Assembly: GCF_017874735.1 (NCBI RefSeq)
Contig: NZ_JAGGLV010000009.1
Location: forward strand, 186,001 to 250,000
Source of the DNA: Paenibacillus silagei
Lineage (GTDB): Bacteria > Bacillota > Bacilli > Paenibacillales > Paenibacillaceae
Direction of reading: 5' to 3'
Length of the DNA: 64,000 nt
Shown one piece after another: positions 26,114-34,673 of the stretch. The notes beneath the pieces were generated by a model. It made no database searches, was not told the origin of the DNA, and saw only the letters and a program-made list of their open reading frames with translations. A program made the position numbers and the translations under genes. How positions within the stretch are numbered: the stretch's first letter is position 1; every line of letters starts with the position of its first letter.

Positions 26114-26219
26114 CTTGGCCGTTATAGCTATTCACCCCCTGGAGGGTTATGAATCTGTAACAAAGGCTACTGTACAATCCGTGGTTCAGCCTATGGGTCA
26201 CGGTACGGGGGACGGCTGA
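26076..26219 (+). CDS. Exported signalling pro-peptide (AloP/AimP-like)
   Basis: A 47-residue peptide. The basic start MIRK is followed by a hydrophobic core (MIMLLMSCSLAVIAI), a polar middle, and a C-terminus ending VVQPMGHGTGDG. GGAGAGG lies 12 bp upstream of the ATG, inside the receptor gene, and the 38-bp overlap suggests translational coupling. Sec export with release of the C-terminal few residues as the signal is the expected route for this family. The H-G-x-G-x-G ending resembles Paenibacillus Alo peptides as I recall them. Which residues form the mature signal is unknown. Confidence 0.72.
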   Translation: MIRKMIMLLMSCSLAVIAIHPLEGYESVTKATVQSVVQPMGHGTGDG

Positions 26220-26256
26220 TTTAGCAGCCGCCGCGCCCCCAGAAAGGATGATGAAC

Positions 26257-27429
26257 ATGAAGTTCACCCGGAGGTTATTACTCCTCCCCGCACTTGCACT
26301 GGCTCTGGCCGGAGGAGCTGAAGCCGTTCCGGCTTCGGCCAAGCCCGCCCCGGACGTGCAGCTCCAATTAACCTACAACAACGGAAGCGGAACATCAGGC
26401 ATGGCCGGAGGCACCGCACAGATCAAGAACGGGGTTTCTTATATGCCAGCTAACCTGGTCACAATCATGGGACTTAAGGTCAAGTGGAATAACGCGGACA
26501 AAACGGCCACCTTCAGCGGGTGGAACAAAAGCTTCAGCATGAAGCTTGGTCAATCCACCGGCGTACTGGACGGGAAGAAGGTCTCCCTTGGAGGTACACC
26601 TTATATGGCGGATAAGCAGTTGTATGTGCCCGTCAAGTTTGTGGTGGCGGCCCTTGAAGGCGGACCCGTAAGATGGGATGCCGCCACCAATACAATACGG
26701 GCCAACGGTCTGCATATGTACCGCGGTTATTCAGAAGTGTTCGACGGCGGAGTGTACTCTTTGTCGCTGGACAGCGGGGAGCTCTATCTGACTACGAAGC
26801 AGAACACTAAGCATAAGCTTGCTGTTCTCGGCAAAGGACTGGATGTAGTGGATTTCACTTTCGAGCGCACACCCGCCGGTCTGACACTGCTTCAAGTCGT
26901 CAATTCGTATGGCGAGCCCCATGTGCATGCAGAGTATTACACCTATCTAGTGAAGAATAACAGTGTGATCCGCCAGGGGCATACGAATATCCATACCTCC
27001 TTCGGCACAGCCCCGGTCTGGGCCGACGGCAAGCTGGTATTCAATGACGGCCGCACACTAAGGTTCATTGAGGATAGGACCGGAGCAGTCAGCGAGACCG
27101 TAGATATACCGAAACTGCTGGGTGCAACCGTTGCCCAGGATGTCTACTACAATGTCGAAGCCGTATACCCGGATGTTCTGCTGGTACGCCCTACAGACAC
27201 TGCCTTCCTGACCCTAGTTGACCGCGCTACCGGTAAGCAGACTGTGTTATATAAGCAGCTGCTCAGTGCAGAGCGCCAGCGCGAAGTAGAGCAGCCCGAT
27301 TTTATGTTCCCGGGAGACTATATCTACTTCACCGGACGTACTGACAATGTCTTCACCTTCAACCTTCACCGAATGGACGGCAGCCAAGACATCATCAAGT
27401 CCTACACTTGGCCAAGCAACCAAAACTGA
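26257..27429 (+). CDS. Secreted stalk-domain (copper amine oxidase N-terminal-like) protein
   Basis: A 390-residue protein with a signal peptide (MKFTRRLLLLPALALALAGG, cleavage near ASA-K). A stalk domain at about 50-150 has NGVSYMPANLVTIMGLKVKW and QLYVPVKFVVAALEGGPVRW, the pattern of the 'copper amine oxidase N-terminal domain' found on Gram-positive cell surfaces. The C-terminal 230 residues look like a beta-propeller-type repeat region. The ATG at 26257 is 8 bp after AAAGGA. Only 37 bp separate it from the peptide gene and no terminator is seen, so it may be part of the quorum-sensing transcript. Confidence 0.82.
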   Translation: MKFTRRLLLLPALALALAGGAEAVPASAKPAPDVQLQLTYNNGSGTSGMAGGTAQIKNGVSYMPANLVTIMGLKVKWNNADKTATFSGWNKSFSMKLGQSTGVLDGKKVSLGGTPYMADKQLYVPVKFVVAALEGGPVRWDAATNTIRANGLHMYRGYSEVFDGGVYSLSLDSGELYLTTKQNTKHKLAVLGKGLDVVDFTFERTPAGLTLLQVVNSYGEPHVHAEYYTYLVKNNSVIRQGHTNIHTSFGTAPVWADGKLVFNDGRTLRFIEDRTGAVSETVDIPKLLGATVAQDVYYNVEAVYPDVLLVRPTDTAFLTLVDRATGKQTVLYKQLLSAERQREVEQPDFMFPGDYIYFTGRTDNVFTFNLHRMDGSQDIIKSYTWPSNQN

Positions 27430-27439
27430 GCAGCTACAC

Positions 27440-27478
27440 TCCACATTCGGTTGAGCCCGGTTTTTCGCCTACATTTTT
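27440..27478. repeat. Possible degenerate single copy of the hairpin unit
   Basis: ACATTCGGTTGAGCC then CGGTTTTTCGCCTACATT resembles one 52-bp unit (T-rich loop and CATACATT-like arm), shortly after the stalk-domain gene. The stem is largely lost. Confidence 0.35.
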
Positions 27479-27497
27479 TCGGCCGCAACAAAAAGAA

Positions 27498-27536
27498 CGC
27501 ATAAACGTCATTATAACAAACAATGACGTTTATGCG
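27498..27536. repeat. Perfect 15-bp inverted repeat
   Basis: CGCATAAACGTCATT and AATGACGTTTATGCG are separated by 9 nt. No T run follows on the + strand; on the minus strand TTCTTTTTG follows, so it may be a terminator in that direction or a protein-binding site. Confidence 0.7.
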
Positions 27537-27568
27537 AGCAACATCCAACAGCCAGCAAATGAAAGACA

Positions 27569-27596
27569 GGGCGTCTACAAACGCCCCTGCCTTTTC
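27569..27596 (+). terminator. Hairpin terminator after the stalk-domain gene
   Basis: GGGCGT, a 6-nt loop, and ACGCCC are followed by CTGCCTTTTC. It is the first hairpin with a T-rich tail after the quorum-sensing cassette. Confidence 0.5.
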
Positions 27597-27655
27597 ATTC
27601 TCCGCTCCATTCTCCGCTCCATTCTTCGCTCTCTTCTTCGTTCTCTCCTCCGTCT
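27596..27655. repeat. 12-bp tandem repeat tract
   Basis: CATTCTCCGCTC is repeated three times with one change and then degenerates into TCTTCTTCGTTC-type units. It is non-coding and lies between convergent genes. The remainder of 27430-27757 holds the two inverted repeats and nothing else I can support. Confidence 0.6.
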
Positions 27656-27757
27656 ACGGTCCTTACGGTAAAGCAGGAGATCCAGTATAACTTCGAAAAG
27701 CACCCCGAATAGCTCAGCCATACAACCCCTCTTTTCAGCGGTTATAGAAGTGCTGCT

Positions 27758-29605
27758 TCACCCCTTACGGCTCCGCAGTCCACCCAAGCTTGCTCCTTCA
27801 CTAAATACCCGTTCAATCCTCCGCTGCACCTCGGGGTCAGGAATTAACGGCGGCGCTTGATGCGGCTTCACCCGGGCATCGATGATCACATTATCACAGG
27901 CCCAGTGCTTATGCTCCACCGTGCTGTTCACCCCATGGATGTCATGGGACGGATTGCTGCGGGTGAAGGTCGCCCACAGGAAGTTGTTCAGCGACTCCGA
28001 CATGAAGCTGCTGTCATCGCACAGAATAATCATCGGGCAGGAATCAAGCGCCCCCTGCGCTGCAATCGCAGCGCTCAGGCCGGAGATTTCCTCTGCCGCC
28101 GAGGAGTAATCCCGGAACGGCTTCCCCTGCATGGCGACAATCCCCGGCATAATCATCGCCGCCGGGCCCCAGCCCTGCTCCACCCGCTGGAGAACCTCAG
28201 GCACCTCCGTGCACAAGCTCCGCTTCTGCTCCCCTACAGCTGCGAAGACTACCTTGCTTCCGCTGTTGATCCCGGTGCCGGAATAATCCAGCGTATCGAT
28301 CGTTGTATTCGTCTGGAAGTGAATATCGCGGCGCAGATTGATCCGCTCCAGGATGTAGGTCAGGAACCCGGCGATATCATGCGTGCTGACCGGCTTGTCC
28401 TCTTCTGCCGTGATGAACAGATATTTCGCCAGACTGAGCTGTCCGGTTCCGAGAATCCGGTTGCTGATCGTCAGCAGCTCTGCAGGCTGCTTAAGCTGCT
28501 GATACGGGGTATACCGCTCACTGCCGATCGCGAACAGCAGCGGGTGCACTCCCGCAGCATCTATCGCATGTACCTCCTTCACGCCGGGAATCTCCGAGCG
28601 GATCGCCCCGCCGGTCAGCTCATGGATGAGCTCTCCGAAGGCAGTGTCCTCCTGCGGCGGACGGCCGACCACCGTGAAGGGGAAGATAGCCCCTTTTTTG
28701 GCGTAAACCTTGTGAACTCTCATCACCGGAAACGGGTGAGTCAGGCTATAGTAGCCCAGATGATCGCCGAACGGCCCCTCCGGCTTCGTCTCCCCGGGAT
28801 GAATCTCTCCGGTAATGACGAAGTCAGCATCGCTGCTGACGCAGAAGCCGTCTACATAGCTATAGCGGAAATGACGCCCCGAGAGCAGCCCGGCAAAGGT
28901 CATTTCACTTAAGCCCTCCGGCAGCGGCATCACCGCCGAGAGCGTATGCGCAGGGGGGCCCCCGATGAAGCAGCTTACCTTCAGCGGCTCACCGCGTCTG
29001 TTCGCGTGGGCCTGATGAATGCCGATGCCGCGGTGAATCTGGTAATGGACGCCCACTTCCTTATTCAGCTCATATTCGTTGCCGCTAAGCTGGATACGGT
29101 ACATTCCCAGATTGGAGTTCATAATGCCCGGCTTATCGGGATCTTCGGAGTACACCTGCGGAAGCGTGACGAATGCCCCGCCGTCTCCCTGCCAGTGCTT
29201 AATCTGCGGAAGATCGGAGATTTGAATCTCCTCGAATCCGGCCGGTACACCGCTGCCCTTCTTGATCGGCAACGCTTTACGGGCGGCAAGGCCTGTCCCG
29301 ATATACCGCAAAGGCTGCTTGAGCGCCTTCATGGGATTGCTGCGCAGGGCGATGACCGCCTGCGACGATTCCCAAGTGTCGCGGAAGATGAACTTGCTGC
29401 GCTCGATCGTTCCGAACAGATTCGAGACCGCCCGGTACTTCGAGCCCCGGACCTTCTCGAACAGCAGGGCGGGACCTCCAGCCTCATAGACCTTCATATG
29501 TATCGCCGCCATCTCCAGATGCGGGTCCACCTCTTCATGTATGCGAATTAAATGCCCGTGCTTCTCCAGGTCAATAATACATTCTTCCATATTGCGATAT
29601 GACAT
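27758..29605 (-). CDS. UbiD family decarboxylase
   Basis: A 615-residue prenylated-FMN-dependent decarboxylase. It has the family opening (MSYRNMEECIIDLEKHGHLI), the Arg-Glu-Glu region around GRPPQEDTAFGELIHELTGG, and KPEGPFGDHLGYYSL. Family members (UbiD, menaquinone-pathway enzymes, aromatic acid decarboxylases) act on aromatic or unsaturated acids. The length is longer than E. coli UbiD and is typical of Gram-positive relatives. GGGAG lies 7 bp before the ATG. No UbiX-type flavin prenyltransferase gene is adjacent, so the substrate is not resolved. Confidence 0.9.
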   Translation of the reverse strand: MSYRNMEECIIDLEKHGHLIRIHEEVDPHLEMAAIHMKVYEAGGPALLFEKVRGSKYRAVSNLFGTIERSKFIFRDTWESSQAVIALRSNPMKALKQPLRYIGTGLAARKALPIKKGSGVPAGFEEIQISDLPQIKHWQGDGGAFVTLPQVYSEDPDKPGIMNSNLGMYRIQLSGNEYELNKEVGVHYQIHRGIGIHQAHANRRGEPLKVSCFIGGPPAHTLSAVMPLPEGLSEMTFAGLLSGRHFRYSYVDGFCVSSDADFVITGEIHPGETKPEGPFGDHLGYYSLTHPFPVMRVHKVYAKKGAIFPFTVVGRPPQEDTAFGELIHELTGGAIRSEIPGVKEVHAIDAAGVHPLLFAIGSERYTPYQQLKQPAELLTISNRILGTGQLSLAKYLFITAEEDKPVSTHDIAGFLTYILERINLRRDIHFQTNTTIDTLDYSGTGINSGSKVVFAAVGEQKRSLCTEVPEVLQRVEQGWGPAAMIMPGIVAMQGKPFRDYSSAAEEISGLSAAIAAQGALDSCPMIILCDDSSFMSESLNNFLWATFTRSNPSHDIHGVNSTVEHKHWACDNVIIDARVKPHQAPPLIPDPEVQRRIERVFSEGASLGGLRSRKG

Positions 29606-29797
29606 GCTTCTACTCCCATTCTCTCAAGAATATGAACCTCTTTATTATCAATGAGTGTGCCCGTCAGGTCAATTGCCGCCAGGGCAACCTCTCCAGTTGT
29701 CACAGATATTCTTGCCTTCTTCTGTGGAGAGCCATTATTATACTTGTAAACCGGACGGCTCCGGGCAAACATTCGGCAAGCAAAGGGGACTAACGCA

Positions 29798-30886
29798 ATG
29801 ATCATCAAAAAGGTAACCTGGCTGGAGCTCTTCTACGATCTGCTGTTTGTCGCTGCAGTCTCCAAAGCCAGCCATGTGCTGCTGCATGTAGAAGACGAGA
29901 CCCTGTCCCTTGAGACACTGGGCAAATTCGTACTGATCTTCATTCCGATCTGGTGGGCCTGGGTCGGCCAGACGCTTTTCGTTAACCGCTATGGTCAGGA
30001 TACGGTGATGCACCGGATTTTTCTGATTATCCAGTTGTTCTTCGTATTGATTATGACAGCCAGCCTGTCAATAGATTTCGATGCCAACTATCTGCCGTTT
30101 CTGATTGGCTATCTCGGACTCCGGATCATGACCGCGGTCCAGTATCATTACAGCCATTCCAGAGAAAGCGGGCATCTGCGCGACACGGCCCGCTATCTGG
30201 GATCACGTTTCTGGATTGGACTTGCGATTTCGGCCTGCTCCCTGTTCTTCGATTCTTGGCTGCGGTATGCGGTACTGTACGCAGGAATTATGCTGGACAT
30301 CATCCTGCCGCTGACGGGACGGAGGATTCTGGTGAAGACGCCCCCCAATACCCATCACCTGCTGGAGCGCTTCTCCCTGTTCGCCTTGATCCTGCTCGGC
30401 GAATCTGTGGTTAGCATCCTCGCCGTGCTGCAATCCAGCCGCTGGACCGGGCCATCTGTCGGCTTCGCTGCGCTGACCTTTGTGCTGATCATCGCCATAT
30501 GGTGGCAGTATTATGACAACCTGGAGAAGAAGGTCGATATGCATATCCAGACTGCCGGACAGACCATTATCTACGGGCATCTGTTCATTTATCTGTCGCT
30601 ATGTATGCTCGCTGCGTCAATCCAGCTATTGTTCCTGGATCAGCTTCATTATGGGCAGATGCTGAACCTGTTGTTCGGCTCCGCGCTGCTCTACTTCGCT
30701 TCCACAGTACTGGTCTTCCAGGTCTACAGGCATAAGCAGCATCGGCTGGGAATGAAGCCGCTGGCAGGGCTGACCGTCATTCTGGCCTGCTTCTATGTGC
30801 TGGATCTTATAGTCCATCTACCGAATGTCCTGATCATGGGCGAGCTGGCGCTGTTCTTCGCGCTGTACGCCAGAATTACTGCCTGA
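29798..30886 (+). CDS. ltrA: Low temperature requirement protein A (LtrA) family membrane protein
   Basis: A 362-residue protein with about ten hydrophobic segments. The family signature is in WLELFYDLLFVAAVSKASH at 8-26. HLLERFSLFALILLGESVVS lies near 186-205. AAAGGGGAC precedes the ATG. The family was named for growth of Listeria at low temperature; its biochemical role is unknown. It is transcribed divergently from the ubiD-type gene, with 192 bp between them. Confidence 0.9.
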   Translation: MIIKKVTWLELFYDLLFVAAVSKASHVLLHVEDETLSLETLGKFVLIFIPIWWAWVGQTLFVNRYGQDTVMHRIFLIIQLFFVLIMTASLSIDFDANYLPFLIGYLGLRIMTAVQYHYSHSRESGHLRDTARYLGSRFWIGLAISACSLFFDSWLRYAVLYAGIMLDIILPLTGRRILVKTPPNTHHLLERFSLFALILLGESVVSILAVLQSSRWTGPSVGFAALTFVLIIAIWWQYYDNLEKKVDMHIQTAGQTIIYGHLFIYLSLCMLAASIQLLFLDQLHYGQMLNLLFGSALLYFASTVLVFQVYRHKQHRLGMKPLAGLTVILACFYVLDLIVHLPNVLIMGELALFFALYARITA

Positions 30887-30940
30887 CCCGGCTGCCCGTC
30901 AGCTCTCAGGCACTGGCCCCATCTATTCGCTCTGCACGCC

Positions 30941-30986
30941 AAGAGGCTGCACCAGAGGTCATAGCCCGCCTCAGGTACAGCCTCTT
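30941..30986 (-). terminator. Hairpin after the flavoprotein gene
   Basis: AAGAGGCTG and CAGCCTCTT are perfect 9-bp arms, with a loop of 28 nt that has some further pairing (GAGG, CCTC). It lies just before the stop of the minus-strand flavoprotein gene, and possibly serves both convergent genes. Confidence 0.45.
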
Positions 30987-30995
30987 CCGGCCGTC

Positions 30996-32402
30996 TTACT
31001 GGCCTGTAAATTCAATCTCATCGTACTCATAATAAGCCTGTAGGATCTGCTGCCGGTCATCCAGGAACAGCTGGTCAGCCACGCCGCTGACCAGTCTAGG
31101 AATCGCATTCCGCAGGCCCGAGATGGCCGATGCCGATAACCCGCAGCTGGCCAGAGCGGAATAGTTGAACACGAATAAGCCATGCAGCAGCTTGCGGCCT
31201 GCTTCATCCCGGCTCTGAAGCGCAAAGCCTGGACTAAGGTAAGGGTGCGCATCCAGCAGCGGATTCGCCGCTCCCGCAGGCGCCTTGTACCGGTCGCTCC
31301 AGCGGGCAATATGAGGCTCCACCTGCCGCAGCTCCGGCCGCAGGGCAGGATCGCTAAGCAGGCCCGTGCTGACAATCAGATAGTCGAAGCTGAACTCTCC
31401 CGCGGGCGTAGTCACCACCGCCTGCTCCCCCGAAGCCTCCACCTTCAGCCACGGCGAGCCGAGGTGCAGCCGGAAGCCGGGCCATGCCGCTGCACGGCGG
31501 AAGGTATCGCTTGTCGGCGGCTGATTATACTGGAAGAAATGCGAGATCACTGCATATTTGTCCGCGTCCGCCAAGGTATGGAACCGCTCAATCATACCTG
31601 AGCCCTCCATCTGGCGGATCGGGTTCACCCCCGGAAGCTGCGCCCGGCGGACGAAGACCTGGGCCTCAGCCGCGCCCTCCTGAAGCGCGTAATTGGCATT
31701 GTCGAAGGCGGACGCCCCGCCGCCTAGAATCCCCACCCGCTTGCCGCGCAGGGCAGCGAAGTCAATCTGCCGGGAGGTGTGGGCGTACAGGTGCTCCGGC
31801 AGATGATCTGCAATCATTGGCGGAACATGCCACTGCCCTCCGCCTTGAATACCTGTAGCCAGCACCACCTTACGGGCCAGCAGTGTTCCAGCCTGCGCCC
31901 CCGCTCCTGTAACCTGCAGACGGTAGATTCCGTCGTCACCAGGTTCAATCAGCATTAGCTGCACCTCGTTACGTACCGGCAGCTTCAGAATCTGCCGGTA
32001 CCAGCGCAGATACTCCATCCACTGGCCACGCGGGATTTTGTCCACCTCACTCCAGGCGGCCGTTCCATGCTGAGCCTCCCACCAGGAGCGGAAGGTCAGC
32101 GACGGGATTCCCAGATCAATCGAGGTCAGATGCTTGGGAGTGCGCAGCGTCACCATCCGGGCGTAGGTCTCCCAAGGCCCCTCCAGCCCGTCACGATTCT
32201 CGTCGATAATCAGCAGATTCGAGATCCGTTCGCGCAGCAAGCCAAAAGCCGCACCAAGCCCACTCTGGCCCCCGCCCACAATGACGACATCATAGACATG
32301 GCCTTCATCATGCTCCACAGGGCGGACCCAGTCCGCGCCGCCATAGGCGAGGTAAGAGAGATCCGTATTCACTCGTTCATTCAAGGCTTCCAGGCTCATC
32401 AT
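30996..32402 (-). CDS. FAD/NAD(P)-binding flavoprotein (monooxygenase-like)
   Basis: A 468-residue protein with two nucleotide-binding glycine motifs: VVIVGGGQSGLGAAFGLL near 39-56 (FAD) and RVGILGGGASAFDNANYAL near 220-238 (NAD(P)H). The ending DYLIVSTGLLSDPALRPEL is also typical. It resembles flavin-containing monooxygenases and lysine/ornithine-hydroxylase-like oxidoreductases, but the classical FxGxxxHxxxY/F fingerprint is not obvious. The substrate is unknown. The start is one of two adjacent ATGs after GAGGA. Confidence 0.85.
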   Translation of the reverse strand: MMSLEALNERVNTDLSYLAYGGADWVRPVEHDEGHVYDVVIVGGGQSGLGAAFGLLRERISNLLIIDENRDGLEGPWETYARMVTLRTPKHLTSIDLGIPSLTFRSWWEAQHGTAAWSEVDKIPRGQWMEYLRWYRQILKLPVRNEVQLMLIEPGDDGIYRLQVTGAGAQAGTLLARKVVLATGIQGGGQWHVPPMIADHLPEHLYAHTSRQIDFAALRGKRVGILGGGASAFDNANYALQEGAAEAQVFVRRAQLPGVNPIRQMEGSGMIERFHTLADADKYAVISHFFQYNQPPTSDTFRRAAAWPGFRLHLGSPWLKVEASGEQAVVTTPAGEFSFDYLIVSTGLLSDPALRPELRQVEPHIARWSDRYKAPAGAANPLLDAHPYLSPGFALQSRDEAGRKLLHGLFVFNYSALASCGLSASAISGLRNAIPRLVSGVADQLFLDDRQQILQAYYEYDEIEFTGQ

Positions 32403-32650
32403 TCCTCAGACCTTTCCGGGGCATCTTCAGCTCATAGCTGCTGCTCACTTTGCATTCTGTTCCATAATCCCTGTATACATCTATGGCGATATTATATAGG
32501 GTATGCCCCCGCTTTTGAACATTGATGGAAGGTTTATTGTCATAAGAGCTGAATTCAGTGGACGGGATTGTACATTAAACCAATATTTTAACGCCAACTC
32601 GCCTTAATGCTTGACAAACGAAATATTATCTCACACGTATCCGCAAAATA

Positions 32651-32714
32651 AACCCCACAAAGTGAGGCTTTAGCTTCGATGATGACTCAGATACTTTGCG
32701 GGGACCCCAAAACA
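32651..32714. repeat. 64-bp hairpin repeat, copy 1
   Basis: CCCCACAAAGT and ACTTTGCGGGG form an 11-bp stem with one mismatch around a loop containing AGCTTCGAT; GGGGACCCC follows. The same 64-bp element recurs at 34651-34714 with 57 of 64 positions identical and the same orientation. The rest of 32403-32855 shows no gene, only a terminator at 32731-32775. Confidence 0.85.
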
Positions 32715-32727
32715 TATAAATTCTTTC

Positions 32728-32775
32728 AAAAAAGAGCTGCCCCCATCAGCCCTCCGGCCCCGGAAACAGCTCTTT
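32728..32775 (-). terminator. Terminator of the 120-residue unknown gene
   Basis: On the minus strand AAAGAGCTG, a 27-nt loop and CAGCTCTTT are followed by a T run (TTTTGAAAG). It lies 81 bp after the stop at 32856. Confidence 0.7.
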
Positions 32776-32855
32776 CGTTCAGTCATTCACAGCTACACTA
32801 TGCAATCTGGCTTTCTATCTTGCTCTGTTCATAGAATATAAATAGGTCCGCCACC

Positions 32856-33218
32856 TTAGAAGCGTGCTACAAAAAACTCGCGGTTCGACGGGACGAACTT
32901 CTGTGTGCGCTGCACATTATCCGCATCGATAATTCGGAGCGTGTAGCTGACTGTTGTCAGCGTACTGATCGTATTAAACTGGGCGACGCCGAATTCATCG
33001 AACTGAGCCGTGATCACAGTGCCGGAGCTCCGGGTCAGTGTAGCCGTCCAGCCCTGCGTTTCGTAAGGGACATTGTTATTGTTCACTGCAAGCACGATGA
33101 AATTATTAAGCACCTGTCTGATCCGCCGTCTCTTTGGTCTTACTACCGCCGCTGCTCTTGCTTTTTTAGCCATCAGTTGACGTTTTGCCAGCAATGCCTT
33201 CTTCTCTGATTCTTTCAT
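32856..33218 (-). CDS. Hypothetical protein with basic N-terminus and beta-rich domain
   Basis: A 120-residue protein not assigned to a family. Residues 1-38 are strongly basic and helical (KARAAAVVRPKRRRIRQVL). The rest is beta-rich (WTATLTRSSGTVITAQFD, VSYTLRIIDADN), suggesting a small immunoglobulin-like or carboxypeptidase-regulatory-like sandwich. There is no signal peptide. The ATG at 33218 is preceded by GGTG; a GTG 4 codons upstream is an alternative. It is divergent from the subtilase gene and, with it, is bracketed by the 64-bp direct repeats, so a partnership is possible. Confidence 0.7.
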   Translation of the reverse strand: MKESEKKALLAKRQLMAKKARAAAVVRPKRRRIRQVLNNFIVLAVNNNNVPYETQGWTATLTRSSGTVITAQFDEFGVAQFNTISTLTTVSYTLRIIDADNVQRTQKFVPSNREFFVARF

Positions 33219-33383
33219 TTGCTTCACCACTTTCTATTGGAATACAGTAGTAAATGCAAGAGAAGAATCAACCGAAACGCACGATTGCCTGTTATTTACA
33301 TAAATGTATCGCTGTACTCATTCATGGTTTCGTACCCACAGGGCAGCTGGCCGCATACACTGCTTCATAGAGGTGATTACATT

Positions 33384-34673
33384 ATGAAGAGTGTACCATC
33401 ATGGGTCAGGCGTCACGCCGCCAAGCTCAACCGGCCCCTGAAGCATAAGATCCGCAGTGCTTATTCCACTAGTGCTGCAAATGCTGCTATACCGGTGATC
33501 ATACAGTTCAGACAACCGATTACTCCAGCGGGACTCCGCGAACTAAGGACGCATCTGGGACGGCATGTCCTCCCGGTCAAGCATCATCTGCGGCTGCACC
33601 AGGCCGTGGCTTCACAGGTATCCCTGAAATGTCTGGAGCATGTATGCCGCTGGAACGGAGTCCATAAAGTCTATCTGGACGGCATTAAGAAGGCTACGCT
33701 CAACATTGCAACTCCATCCATAGGCGCTACAGCGGTTAGACGCTCAAGAGGGCTTACCGGCAAAGGCATCAACATCGCTGTGCTTGATACCGGAGTCTAT
33801 CCGCATCCCGATCTGACCCGGCCGGTGAACCGCATTCTGGCGTTCAAGGATTATATCAATCACCGGAAATGCCCGTATGATGACAACGGACACGGCACGC
33901 ATATCACCGGGGATGCCGCCGGTAACGGCTGGTCCAGCCGGGGCAAGTACCAGGGACCCGCGCCGGAAGCGGGGATTGTCGGAATCAAGGTGCTGGATAA
34001 GTATGGGGACGGCTATGACTCCACCATTATCAAGGCAATTGAATACTGCATCACCCGCCGCAAAAAGCTGAAGCTGCGCATCCTCTCCATGTCCTTCGGA
34101 GGACCGGTGGCTCCGCATGTCAAGGATGACCTTCTCGTCCAGGCCGTTGAAAAAGCCGTCAAAGCCGGGCTCACCGTAGTCATCGCCGCCGGTAATGCCG
34201 GCCCCAGGCGCCGGACTATTGAGTCCCCCGGAATCAGCCCCTCCGCGATCACCGTCGGAGCCGTCAATGACCGCCGGACGCTGACGCAGAAGGATGACCG
34301 GATCGCTGTCTATTCCAGCCGCGGGCCCGCTCCCGGCGGCAAGGTGAAGCCGGATCTGGTCGCCCCCGGCGATTCAGTGATCTCGCTGCGTGCCCCCGGC
34401 TCCCAGCTGGTCCGTGAACTGCCGCGCAATAAGGTCGGCAAGCGGTATTTCAAGCTGTCCGGCACCAGCATCTCCACGCCCATCGTGTCAGGTGCCGCCG
34501 CCCAGCTGCTCCAGCTCCGCCCATGCCTCACGCCGCGCCAGGTGAAGCTCTTGCTGAAGCGTAACGCCTTCCCCCTCCGCCTGAAGCCGAATACCGGCGG
34601 CAGCGGAGAGATCGACGTACGGTTCCTGAAGCGGCGCTGCTTCCCCAAGAAACCCCACAAAGTGAGACTATAG
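33384..34673 (+). CDS. AprX-like S8 family serine peptidase (subtilase)
   Basis: A 429-residue subtilase with the triad Asp135 (AVLDTGVY), His170 (DNGHGTHITG) and Ser362 (LSGTSISTPIVSG), and oxyanion Asn in VIAAGNAGP. An I9-like inhibitory prodomain occupies about 35-115. No signal peptide is seen; this and the length match Bacillus AprX-type enzymes. AGAGGTGATTAC precedes the ATG at 33384. The last eight residues (KKPHKVRL) and the stop codon are encoded by the 64-bp repeat at 34651, so the C-terminus seems to have been rewritten by repeat insertion. Confidence 0.92.
   Translation: MKSVPSWVRRHAAKLNRPLKHKIRSAYSTSAANAAIPVIIQFRQPITPAGLRELRTHLGRHVLPVKHHLRLHQAVASQVSLKCLEHVCRWNGVHKVYLDGIKKATLNIATPSIGATAVRRSRGLTGKGINIAVLDTGVYPHPDLTRPVNRILAFKDYINHRKCPYDDNGHGTHITGDAAGNGWSSRGKYQGPAPEAGIVGIKVLDKYGDGYDSTIIKAIEYCITRRKKLKLRILSMSFGGPVAPHVKDDLLVQAVEKAVKAGLTVVIAAGNAGPRRRTIESPGISPSAITVGAVNDRRTLTQKDDRIAVYSSRGPAPGGKVKPDLVAPGDSVISLRAPGSQLVRELPRNKVGKRYFKLSGTSISTPIVSGAAAQLLQLRPCLTPRQVKLLLKRNAFPLRLKPNTGGSGEIDVRFLKRRCFPKKPHKVRL

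Noticed and set aside
27408..27671. 87-codon ORF ending in Leu-Arg-Ser repeats
   Set aside because: It is the translation of the 12-bp non-coding tandem repeat and starts inside the previous gene.
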